NCBI GenBank assembly: GCA_963742875.1
Contig: CAVUNO010000001.1
Span: forward strand, 248,001 to 312,000
Direction of reading: 5' to 3'
DNA: 64,000 bases
Source of the DNA: Bog-532 sp963742875
Lineage (GTDB): Bacteria; Actinomycetota; Actinomycetes; Streptosporangiales; Streptosporangiaceae
Part shown: positions 1 through 7,090 of the stretch, piece after piece
Layout of the letters: every line of letters begins with the position of its first letter
How positions within the stretch are numbered: position 1 is the stretch's first letter
The notes under the pieces: generated by a model
The model's input: only the letters and a program-made list of their open reading frames with translations
Databases searched by the model: none
What the model was told of the DNA's origin: nothing
Translations under genes and position numbers: made by a program

Positions 1-797
1 GCCGACGGCAGCTGGCCGATCTCCTTGGCCGAGTCGGCCAGCACCTGGCCGAACATCGATCCCGCGTAGGTGACCGAGCGTATCGGGTTGTAGCGCTGGA
101 AGACGTTGGTGTCCTCGACCCCGAGGTAGGAACCGGACCTCCCGCTGACCGCGGCCAGCGTGACGTGCAACGTCTGCCGATGTCCGTTCCGCATCACGAC
201 AACCGGTATTGACCGGTGCGCCGGCGTGTCGCGGATGTCGTTGCCGAGCGCGATCCACGTGCTCACCGGCTTGCCGTCGAACGAGACGACCTTGTCGCCC
301 GCCTGCAGCCCGGCCGCCTTCGCGGGGGACGGGGCGTCCGCCGCGGTGCACGTCCCGGTGCTGAAGGCCTTGGCGCTCGCGGGCACGCACGAGCTGACCG
401 GGCCGAGCTGGGTGGTGTTGTTATTGTCCAGCCCGATCACGCCGGCCAGCAGGAACAACAGCACGAAGGCCAGGACGAAGTGCATGAACGACCCGGCGAA
501 CAGCACGATCAGGCGCTGCCAGGCGGGGTGGCGGCGGAATGAGCGCGGCTCGTCGGCCGGATCAACCTCGTCCATGGAGGTCATCCCCGTGATCTTGACG
601 AATCCGCCGAACGGCAGGACCTTGATCCCGTACTCGGTCTCGCCCCGGTGCGTGGACCACAGCGTGGTGCCGAAGCCGACGAAGTACTGGGTGACCTTCA
701 TGCCGAACTTCTTGGCCGTGACGAAGTGCCCGGTCTCGTGCAGCATCACGGAAAAGAGCAGGGCGACAATGAAGATGACCCAGCCGAGCAGGCTCAC
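1..797 (-). CDS. rip1: M50 site-2 protease (RseP/Rip1-like), C-terminus outside window
   Basis: Intramembrane zinc metalloprotease that cleaves membrane-bound anti-sigma factors and similar substrates within the bilayer. The GTG start at 797 follows a GGCAGGAG ribosome site and lies 13 nt after the dxr stop. The first membrane segment carries the zinc motif HETGH at residues 20-24, followed by the family signature around FGGFVKITGM. A second membrane segment lies near residues 82-105 and a PDZ domain near 130-210. About 265 residues are visible; the distal membrane segment with the third zinc ligand is beyond position 1. The dxr-rip1 order is conserved in actinobacteria, where ispG often follows. 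Confidence 0.93.
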   Translation of the reverse strand, partial: MSLLGWVIFIVALLFSVMLHETGHFVTAKKFGMKVTQYFVGFGTTLWSTHRGETEYGIKVLPFGGFVKITGMTSMDEVDPADEPRSFRRHPAWQRLIVLFAGSFMHFVLAFVLLFLLAGVIGLDNNNTTQLGPVSSCVPASAKAFSTGTCTAADAPSPAKAAGLQAGDKVVSFDGKPVSTWIALGNDIRDTPAHRSIPVVVMRNGHRQTLHVTLAAVSGRSGSYLGVEDTNVFQRYNPIRSVTYAGSMFGQVLADSAKEIGQLPS

Positions 798-810
798 AAC
801 AGCTCCTGCC

Positions 811-2040
811 TCATCGAGCGGTCTCTCCCTCGCTGTTTAGCTCCCGTGCCCGCTGCCGCGCCCACCGGTCGACCGCGAGTACGTCCTCCAGGCTGGCGGC
901 GCCACCCCGGGACGTGTCATGCTCCGAGATTACCTGGGCCACCGCGTCGACGATCCCGGTGAAAGGGATCTTGCCGGCCATGAAGGCATCCAGGCATTCC
1001 TCGTTCGCCGCGTTGTAGACGGCCGGCGCCGTGCCGCCCGCGGCGGCCGCCTCGCGGGCCAGCCGGACGGCGGGAAACGCCTCCTCGTCGAGCGGCTCGA
1101 ACGTCCAGGTGGCCGCCTTCGACCAGTCCAGCGCGGGGGCCGCGCCGGGTACCCGGTCGGGCCAGGCCAGGGCCAGCGCGATGGGCAGCCGCATGTCGGG
1201 CGGGCTGGCCATCGCGATCGTCGCCCCGTCGGTGTACTCGACCATGGAGTGCACGATCGATTGGGGGTGGACGACGACGGCGATGCGGTCCAGGTCCACG
1301 CCGAACAGCAGGTACGCCTCGATCAGTTCCAGGCCCTTGTTGACCATGGTGGCGCTGTTCAGCGTGTTGGACGGCCCCATGTTCCAGGTGGGGTGGGCCA
1401 GCGCCTGCTCGGGCGTGACCGTGTCCAGCCGGTCCCGGCTCCAGCCGCGGAACGGGCCGCCGCTCGCGGTGAGCACGAGCCGGCGCACTTCGTCCCGGGT
1501 GCCGCCGCGCAGGCACTGCGCGATCGTGGAGTGCTCGGAGTCGACCGGGACGATCTGCCCGGCCGCCGCCCGCCGGGTGACCAGCGACCCGCCGGTGATG
1601 AGCGATTCCTTGTTGGCCAGCGCGAGGGTGCGCCCGGCGTCCAGGGCGGCGAGCGTCGCGGCCAGGCCGACCGCGCCGGTCACGCCGTTCAGCACCACGT
1701 CGCACGGCCATGCCGCGGCGGCGGGGACCGCATCGGGGCCCGCGAGTACCTCGGGGGCGGGAGCCCCGGCCTGGGCCGCCTCGGCCGTCAGAGCGGCGCG
1801 CACGTCGGCCTCTGCACTCGGCTCGGCCACCGCGACCGACGCGGCACCGAATTCGATGGCCTGCTGGGCGAGCAGGGCGGGATTACCGCCCCCGGCCGCC
1901 AGCCCCACCAGCCGGAACCGGTCCGGGTTGCGCCGGATCACGTCGATCGCCTGGGTACCGATCAACCCGGTCGAGCCGAGGATGACGACATCGCGCGGCC
2001 GGGCGCCGTGGGCGGCCGCGCCGCCTCCGGAAGCTTTCAC
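811..2040 (-). CDS. dxr: 1-deoxy-D-xylulose 5-phosphate reductoisomerase
   Basis: Second enzyme of the MEP isoprenoid pathway: converts DXP to 2-C-methyl-D-erythritol 4-phosphate with NADPH. The N-terminal nucleotide-binding motif GSTGLIGTQ, the NKESL motif, the metal-binding SEH segment in PVDSEHSTIAQCL, the flexible-loop HPTWNMG and the VNKGLE helix are all present. The length of about 409 aa is normal. A GTG at 2040 places the Rossmann motif near the usual distance from the start; a GTG at 2070 would add ten basic residues and has no ribosome site. It is followed directly by the site-2 protease gene, so the two are probably cotranscribed. Confidence 0.96.
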   Translation of the reverse strand: MKASGGGAAAHGARPRDVVILGSTGLIGTQAIDVIRRNPDRFRLVGLAAGGGNPALLAQQAIEFGAASVAVAEPSAEADVRAALTAEAAQAGAPAPEVLAGPDAVPAAAAWPCDVVLNGVTGAVGLAATLAALDAGRTLALANKESLITGGSLVTRRAAAGQIVPVDSEHSTIAQCLRGGTRDEVRRLVLTASGGPFRGWSRDRLDTVTPEQALAHPTWNMGPSNTLNSATMVNKGLELIEAYLLFGVDLDRIAVVVHPQSIVHSMVEYTDGATIAMASPPDMRLPIALALAWPDRVPGAAPALDWSKAATWTFEPLDEEAFPAVRLAREAAAAGGTAPAVYNAANEECLDAFMAGKIPFTGIVDAVAQVISEHDTSRGGAASLEDVLAVDRWARQRARELNSEGETAR

Positions 2041-2152
2041 GGACCCATTCTGGCCTCTCCGTGCCCGCACGGCGAACCCGCCGCACGGGCCCGCTCTTAC
2101 CGAACGGACGTGTGTGTCCGGTTACCCCTGGTGACGCGGCCGGCCGCAAGCC

Positions 2153-2206
2153 GGGCGCGGCTGGCCCCGGCGCGGCTGGCCCAGCGTCCTCCGGCGCGGC
2201 TGGCCC
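2153..2206. repeat. Short tandem repeat (about 14 bp, 3 copies)
   Basis: Three copies of a GGCGCGGCTGGCCC-type unit start just beyond the stop codon of the leftward lipoprotein gene, which ends at 2214. The remainder of the 2041-2213 gap shows no gene. It is one of several tandem repeats in this window that sit at or just beyond a stop codon. Confidence 0.7.
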
Positions 2207-2213
2207 GGTGCCG

Positions 2214-3557
2214 TCAGGTGCTGGGGGCGGGCTCGCCGGTGATGCGCTGCCAGTCGGTCCGCCACTGCGCGTAATCGGCGCAGCCGGTCTTCCCGTCGCC
2301 GCAGTCGCTGGCCGGCAGGTGATCGAACACGGGGTTCCGCGCGGTGGTCAGGCCCGCCTCGTGGAACGGGCTGCAGTTAGCCGCGGCGGCCCCGGTACAG
2401 GCCGCCGGGTTCGCGGGCGCGGTGTTCGTCCACGCGGAAACGCGCTCCTGCACGGAGGCGGACGCCGACCAGGACAGCCAGCGGTACGTGCAGTCGGTTT
2501 CCGGCGCCTCAGAGGTCATCATCCATGACAGCACGCTGCCGACCGCCGTACCCGGCCCTGCGGCCGTGGCCGGCGCACCGGCGGTCGGCAGGCCCGCGCG
2601 GGCCATCTCTACGATCTGGTGGCTGAGCACCGCGCCGAGCACATCCTGGCCGTCGCCGAGCTGGCCGATCACCAGACTGTCCTGGGTCCAGAAGGTGCCG
2701 ATATTGTGCCGGACCGCCGTGACGGCCTGCACCGCGGCGGCCAGCTGGGGCTCGGTGAGCTCAAAGGGGTCGGTAATGCCCAGCGAGGGCTGGGCCGACT
2801 TCAGGTAGAGCGCGGCCAGCGCGAGCGTCACCGGGGAATCGGGAACGGTGATCTTCCCCCCGTAACGGGCGGCGGAGGCCGGCTCGAACAGCGAACTCCA
2901 GCTCTGCGGCGCGGGTTTCACCTTGCCCGCGTCGTATCCGGTGACGTACGAATCCCAGCTGTAGGGCATCCCGTAGACCCGGGAGCCGGACACCTCGCTG
3001 GGCGCGCTGCGCAGCGTGGGGCTGAGCTGCGTGTAGCCGGTGATCCGCCGGACGTCCAGCGGCCGGACAGCCCCGGCCTCGATCAGTTGCCCGGCCACCT
3101 CGGGGGAGGCGAGTATCCCGTCGTAATAGGACCGGCCGACGCCGCGGGTGATGTCGGCCAGAGCCTGTGCGTCGGTGCTGGCGTTCTTGAGCTCGATCCG
3201 GCAGCCGGTCTGCTGCTCGAACGCCGTCACCCAGTCTGCTTCGGGGTCGACGTTCCCGTTCTGAACGGGCCCGGCCGGGACGACCAGCCGGATCACGCTA
3301 CGGCTCGGGGTGGCGGCGGAGGAGGGGGAACCGGTCGCCGCGGCGACCGCCGATGCCGTGCCCGCCGCGTGGGACGGACCGGTCCTGGTCCCTGAGCACC
3401 CGGCCAGCAGGACCAGGGCCCCGGCGACCGCGGGAAGTACGAGGGGCAGCCGACGGCGGCCTGGCTCGCGCCGCCGCCGTTCCGGGCCTGCGACAGAGGC
3501 CCGGCTGCCGCGCCCGGCCGCCCGCCGCGATCGCGTGTCCAGCGCTAGTCCCCTCAC
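2214..3557 (-). CDS. Extracellular solute-binding lipoprotein (polyamine PotD-like)
   Basis: Predicted secreted lipoprotein that would deliver a small ligand to an ABC importer. A basic N-terminus and hydrophobic segment end in the lipobox LLAGC (residues 50-54), followed by a Ser/Thr/Ala-rich linker. The mature part has the features of the type-2 periplasmic binding fold of the spermidine/putrescine family (VTAFEQQTGCRIELK, YDGILASPEVAGQLI, YGMPYSWDSYVTGYD). No permease or ATPase gene is adjacent, so the partner transporter and ligand are unknown. The GTG at 3557 gives an unusually long Arg-rich leader; a GTG at 3494 would be more typical. Family assignment is moderately sure, substrate is inference. 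Confidence 0.8.
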   Translation of the reverse strand: MRGLALDTRSRRAAGRGSRASVAGPERRRREPGRRRLPLVLPAVAGALVLLAGCSGTRTGPSHAAGTASAVAAATGSPSSAATPSRSVIRLVVPAGPVQNGNVDPEADWVTAFEQQTGCRIELKNASTDAQALADITRGVGRSYYDGILASPEVAGQLIEAGAVRPLDVRRITGYTQLSPTLRSAPSEVSGSRVYGMPYSWDSYVTGYDAGKVKPAPQSWSSLFEPASAARYGGKITVPDSPVTLALAALYLKSAQPSLGITDPFELTEPQLAAAVQAVTAVRHNIGTFWTQDSLVIGQLGDGQDVLGAVLSHQIVEMARAGLPTAGAPATAAGPGTAVGSVLSWMMTSEAPETDCTYRWLSWSASASVQERVSAWTNTAPANPAACTGAAAANCSPFHEAGLTTARNPVFDHLPASDCGDGKTGCADYAQWRTDWQRITGEPAPST

Positions 3558-3642
3558 GGAACGATGAGCTTATCCGCCCTGGGCCTGCCCCTGTTCCCGC
3601 ACCCGTCCATCCTCGGCCAATCACGAACGATCCCGGCGGCCG

Positions 3643-3740
3643 GGCGGCGCCAGGATCCAGCCGAGGCCGGGCGGCGCCAGGATCCAGCCAAGGCCGGGCG
3701 GCGCAGGATCCAGCCGAGGCCGGAGCAAGATCTAGCCGAG
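3643..3740. repeat. Degenerate tandem repeat overlapping the end of the dehydratase gene
   Basis: Three to four copies of a 26-27 bp unit (core GGCCGGGCGGCGCCAGGATC) decay leftward from the stop codon of the pterin carbinolamine dehydratase gene. The codons for its last residues and the stop form the outermost, most divergent copy, so the array seems to have grown from the gene's own 3' end. Confidence 0.75.
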
Positions 3741-4011
3741 GCCGGAGATGAGCCGGGCCAGGTTGAAGTCGGCCGCGGTGAGGCCGCCCGCCGAGTGCGT
3801 CGAACAGGGTCAGCGTGACCTTGTTCCACTGGATCAGGATGTCGGGGTGGTGGTTGGCCCGCTCGGCGAGGAAGGCCACGCCGCCGACGAAAATTATCGC
3901 GTCCTTGAAGTCCTTCCGCTGGACCGTCCGGGTGATCTGACCGCCCTCCAGGGTCCAGCCGGGCGCCTCAGATAGTTCGGCCGTGATCTGGTCATCTGTG
4001 AGAAGCTCCAT
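3732..4011 (-). pseudogene. phhB: Pterin-4a-carbinolamine dehydratase, one-base frame break
   Basis: Recycles 4a-hydroxytetrahydropterin (dehydratase) and in some proteins acts as a transcription cofactor. The reading frame from the ATG at 4011 gives MELLTDDQITAELSEAPGW and the catalytic ERANHHPD segment, then IQWNKVTLTLF. The expected THSAGGLTAADFNLARL continuation and stop are present, but in the next frame. The span is 280 nt, one more than a multiple of three. Removing one A of the AA pair near 3803 restores a 92-aa full-length protein. Either a genuine frameshift mutation or a sequencing error. Its start codon lies 22 nt from the divergent gcvT start, leaving almost no promoter space. 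Confidence 0.85.
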
Positions 4012-4033
4012 GCAACCGGCATACCATTCGGTC

Positions 4034-5173
4034 GTGCCTAGATCATCACCGAACCCCCCCGAGGGACCGCGCCCAGCGCGCCCGACGCCGCTAAGTGCGG
4101 TACACCAACAGCTCGGAGCTACGCTGACCGGTTTCGCCGGCTGGCTAATGCCGCTGCGGTACGGCAGTGAGACGGCCGAGCACCTGGCCGTCCGCCGGGC
4201 GGCCGGGTTGTTCGACCTTTCCCATATGGGCGAGATCACGGTGAGCGGCCCGGACGCGGCCGCCGCGCTCGATCACGCTCTCACCGGGCAGCTGTCCGCG
4301 GTGGCACCGGGACGCGCCCGCTACACGATGATGTGCGCCGAAGATGGCGGGGTGCTCGACGACCTCGTGGTCTACCGGCTCGCCGGGGAGGAGTTCCTGG
4401 TTGTCGCGAACGCCGCGAACACCGCCACCGTCGATGGCGAGCTGCGCCGCAGGTCGGCCGGGTTCGACGCCCGGGTCACCGACCAGACCGCCGACTACGC
4501 GCTGATCGCCATCCAGGGCCCCGAGGCCGCGGGCATCCTCGCCTCGCTCACCGACACGCCGCTCGGCGACCTGAAATATTACGCGGGCCAGCGGGCCTCC
4601 GTTGCGGGACGCCCGGTCTGGCTGGCCCGCACCGGCTACACCGGCGAAGACGGCTTCGAGATCTTCTGCCCGCCGGAGGATGCCGAGCTGATCTGGAACA
4701 CACTGGCCGGCACCGGGGCACCGGCCGGCCTGGTACCGGCCGGCCTGGCCGCACGCGATACGCTCCGCCTCGAGGCCGGCATGCCGCTGTACGGCAATGA
4801 GCTCGGCCCAGACGTGACGCCGTATGACGCTGGACTGGGACGAGTGGTCAAATTGGAGAAGCCGGACGGCTTTGTCGGAGCCGGAGCACTCGCCGGGCGG
4901 GCCAAAGCCAAACCGCGCAAGGTCCTCGCCGGGCTCACCCTCGCCACCCGGCGGATCCCCCGGCACGGGTACGCGGTCCTGGCCGATGGCCATCCCTGCG
5001 GAACCGTAACGAGCGGCGCACCCTCGCCGACCCTGGGCACGCCGATTGCGATGGCCTACCTGGAACCGGATGTCACCCATGACCCGAAGCCCCGGCTCGC
5101 CGTGGACATCAGGGGCCGGGCGGATTCAGCCGACCTTACTGACCTGCCTTTCTATAGGAGATCTCGAGCATGA
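4034..5173 (+). CDS. gcvT: Glycine cleavage system T protein (aminomethyltransferase)
   Basis: Transfers the aminomethyl carbon from lipoyl-H protein to tetrahydrofolate, releasing ammonia. Family landmarks are the N-terminal FDLSHMGEI, the folate-binding LDDLVVYRL, the YTGEDGFEIF and the RLEAGMPLYGNEL segments, with a C-terminal barrel domain. A GTG at 4034 gives a 379-aa protein of standard length; an in-frame ATG at 4010 overlaps the divergent dehydratase start codon. The stop overlaps the gcvH ATG (ATGA at 5170), so translation of T and H is coupled. The P protein gene is not in the window, and I found no glycine riboswitch in the short upstream space. Confidence 0.95.
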   Translation: MPRSSPNPPEGPRPARPTPLSAVHQQLGATLTGFAGWLMPLRYGSETAEHLAVRRAAGLFDLSHMGEITVSGPDAAAALDHALTGQLSAVAPGRARYTMMCAEDGGVLDDLVVYRLAGEEFLVVANAANTATVDGELRRRSAGFDARVTDQTADYALIAIQGPEAAGILASLTDTPLGDLKYYAGQRASVAGRPVWLARTGYTGEDGFEIFCPPEDAELIWNTLAGTGAPAGLVPAGLAARDTLRLEAGMPLYGNELGPDVTPYDAGLGRVVKLEKPDGFVGAGALAGRAKAKPRKVLAGLTLATRRIPRHGYAVLADGHPCGTVTSGAPSPTLGTPIAMAYLEPDVTHDPKPRLAVDIRGRADSADLTDLPFYRRSRA

Positions 5174-5568
5174 GCGTTCCTGCCGAGCTGCGCTACACCG
5201 CAGAGCATGAATGGGTATCCGTTGACGGCCCGACCGCGACGGTCGGCATCACCGACTTCGCCGCGCGGGCGCTGGGCAACGTGGTCTACGTATCGCTGCC
5301 CGCCGAGGGTGCGAGCGTCAGCGCCGAGGAGCCGTGCGGGGAGGTCGAGTCGACCAAGTCCGTCAGCGACCTGTACTCGCCCGTCGACGGCGAGGTCACC
5401 GAGGTCAATGGCGATCTGGAGGACGACCCCGGTCTCGTCAACGCCGACCCGTACGGGGCGGGCTGGATGTTCAAGGTCCGGCTCGCCGCCGGTTCCGGCG
5501 ATGACGGACTCCCGCCGGGCCTGCTGACGCCCGCCGACTACGAAGAGCTCACCAAGGACAGCGACTGA
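5170..5568 (+). CDS. gcvH: Glycine cleavage system H protein
   Basis: Lipoyl carrier shuttling the aminomethyl intermediate between the P, T and L proteins. At 132 aa it has the expected single lipoyl domain, including the lipoylated lysine in ESTKSVSDLYSP and the downstream GEVTEVN turn. Translation is coupled to gcvT by an ATGA overlap. A GC-rich hairpin follows 20 nt after the stop. Confidence 0.97.
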   Translation: MSVPAELRYTAEHEWVSVDGPTATVGITDFAARALGNVVYVSLPAEGASVSAEEPCGEVESTKSVSDLYSPVDGEVTEVNGDLEDDPGLVNADPYGAGWMFKVRLAAGSGDDGLPPGLLTPADYEELTKDSD

Positions 5569-5587
5569 CGGCCGGCCGCGTGACGAC

Positions 5588-5616
5588 GGCCGGCTCCGCC
5601 GGCGGCGGAGCCGGCC
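5588..5616. terminator. Bidirectional hairpin between gcvH and the DUF3618 gene
   Basis: A perfect 13-bp inverted repeat (GGCCGGCTCCGCC, arms 5588-5600 and 5604-5616) encloses a 3-nt loop. It sits between the convergent gcvH and DUF3618 genes, where it could stop transcription from either side. No T-run follows, as is common in high-GC actinobacteria. Confidence 0.7.
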
Positions 5617-5636
5617 AATGGCCAAGCCAGGCCAGC

Positions 5637-5904
5637 TCAGCGGCGGCGGCGCCAGACCACGAACGCGACCAGGCCCACCGCGCTCACCACGACCACCGCC
5701 CCGGCCAGCTTCAGGATCCACTGACTGCACGCGTGACTGCACGCGCTGCCTGAGCTTGCCCGCGTTACGCCGCGCCACGTTGGCCGGGCTTACCATGTCG
5801 GCGATGGCGTCAATCGTGCGGGCCAGATCTTCCCGGGCCTCCTCGATTTCCCTGACGGTCGCCTTCTGCCCGACCGCCTTGGGCGCCTGCTCCTGACCGG
5901 CCAT
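5637..5904 (-). pseudogene. DUF3618 small membrane protein, apparent frameshift
   Basis: The start (ATG at 5904, ribosome site AAAGGGAG) reads a typical DUF3618 helical region: VREIEEAREDLARTIDAIAD, then VSPANVARRNAGKLRQRV. The frame then runs through gcvH antisense. In the neighbouring frame a textbook DUF3618 tail follows: WILKLAGAVVVVSAVGLV and a WRRRR end, with a stop at 5637. The total span of 268 nt is one base too long. The break lies near 5719-5724, beside a 12-bp direct duplication of TGACTGCACGCG. The intact protein would be about 89 aa with one C-terminal membrane anchor. Function unknown. Sequencing error cannot be excluded. Confidence 0.75.
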
Positions 5905-6216
5905 CACGAGCTCCCTTTCCGCCTTGCCTGCGTACTTGCCTGCGCACGAAATCGGCCCGCGTAACGAATCGCTGCCATAAGTCGCTTGATTCACCCTGGT
6001 CTCGTCAGTCTCTCAGGCTGACGGTCACTTTTTCGTCATCTTGCGGCCCGTTCAGCGCGTCCCGGCTGGCCGGGCCGCCCGCCGATCGCCGTGATCCCGG
6101 TTCCCCGAAGATAGCGTTAATCCCCGCCGCCGGAGCGCCGGGATCAGGACGTGCGGACCGTCAGGGCGCCACCGGCGTATGGCGGATGACCCGTATCCGC
6201 TACTACGAGGGGGCGG
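5905..6216. other. Intergenic region without a recognisable gene
   Basis: This 312-nt stretch lies upstream of the leftward DUF3618 gene and downstream of the leftward PPOX gene. It must hold the DUF3618 promoter, but I see no convincing -35/-10 pair, riboswitch or conserved reading frame. Confidence 0.5.
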
Positions 6217-6642
6217 TCAGGTGAAGGACCAGGCGGTCCAGGAGGAGGCGCTAATGGCGATGACCGGGCCGTCGGGCGGATTGGCCCGGTACTGCGGGTA
6301 GCGCGCGGCCAGCAGGGCCAGCGGTTCGCTGGTCTCGTTCGGGTGGGTGAGGATCGCGGCGCGGCCGTCGGCGCGAGCCCACCAGAGCGTGGTCCAGTCA
6401 TCGGAGTAGTGGTCGGCGAGCAGGCTGACCTGGGGGTTTTCGGCGATGTTGCGGAGCCGCCGGAGGTTGGTGGTCGTCTTCGGCTTGTGATCGACCGCCG
6501 TATAGATGACGTCGCCGTCGACGGCGAAGGTGACCGCGACGACGTGAGGCTGCCCATCAACGGTGGCGGTAGCCAGGTGGGCCACTCGCGAGCTGGCCAG
6601 GCGGTGCCGCGCCTCCGGTGTGGAAAGCCTCATGGGTCTCAT
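6217..6642 (-). CDS. PPOX-class F420/FMN-dependent oxidoreductase (Rv0121-like)
   Basis: A 141-aa split-barrel flavin/deazaflavin-binding protein of the pyridoxamine-phosphate-oxidase superfamily. Visible features are the opening RHRLASSRVAHLATATVDGQ, the barrel strand PHVVAVTFAVDGDVIYTAVD, the cofactor-phosphate-contact segment KPKTTTNLRRLRNI, and WTTLWWARADGRA. This matches the actinobacterial subfamily often annotated as F420-dependent. The start at 6642 (MRPMRL) was chosen because family members begin a few residues before the LSTPEARH segment. Substrate is unknown. It is a monocistronic gene next to the hydrogenase island. Confidence 0.85.
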   Translation of the reverse strand: MRPMRLSTPEARHRLASSRVAHLATATVDGQPHVVAVTFAVDGDVIYTAVDHKPKTTTNLRRLRNIAENPQVSLLADHYSDDWTTLWWARADGRAAILTHPNETSEPLALLAARYPQYRANPPDGPVIAISASSWTAWSFT

Positions 6643-6717
6643 CGTTCCACGGCGCCACATCAGGACGGTGCGGGCGTTCCGCCCTCGCGTATGCAAACCG
6701 TTAGGGTGGCGTGAGGG

Positions 6718-7065
6718 GTGCCGGGAAGTCTGGGCGTGCGCTTCCGGGAGGAGCCGGAGGGCCTGCACCGCTTCCGGGTCTCCCGGGGAGCACCGGCGGC
6801 CGGCGGGGCGATCGAGGACCTGCCCTGCGGCAAGGACGCCTGGGTGATCTTCATCATCCGGCACGGGCGGCTCGTCCCGGCCCGCTCCGACACGCGGATG
6901 GAGCCGGGCGATGAAGTACTGGTGCTCGCTGATCCCGATGAGGTCCCGGCGCTGAAGAAGCTGTTCACCGCGCGCCGCTCCGGCCATCATCATGCCGAAC
7001 GGCGCCCGGTGGGGGCGCCCGCGAGGCTTGCGGCCCGGACGGATAGTGATCACACTGGAACCTGA
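6718..7065 (+). CDS. Orphan RCK_C (TrkA-C) domain, possible gene fragment
   Basis: Residues 1-85 match a single TrkA C-terminal regulatory domain (AIEDLPCGKDAWVIFIIRHG, then EPGDEVLVLADPDEVPALKK). Such domains normally end K+/H+ antiporters or potassium-uptake regulators of 220-500 aa. No transporter or nucleotide-binding N-terminal part is encoded upstream, because the neighbour runs the other way. It is therefore a free-standing ligand-binding domain or the remnant of a deleted antiporter gene. The last 30 residues (AERRPVGAPARLAARTDSDH) look non-conserved. The GTG start is uncertain. Confidence 0.55.
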   Translation: MPGSLGVRFREEPEGLHRFRVSRGAPAAGGAIEDLPCGKDAWVIFIIRHGRLVPARSDTRMEPGDEVLVLADPDEVPALKKLFTARRSGHHHAERRPVGAPARLAARTDSDHTGT

Positions 7066-7090
7066 CGGAGTACCCCGCCACACTGGAAGG

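Noticed and set aside
4012..4034. Glycine riboswitch upstream of gcvT
   Set aside because: Only about 22 nt of non-coding sequence are available.
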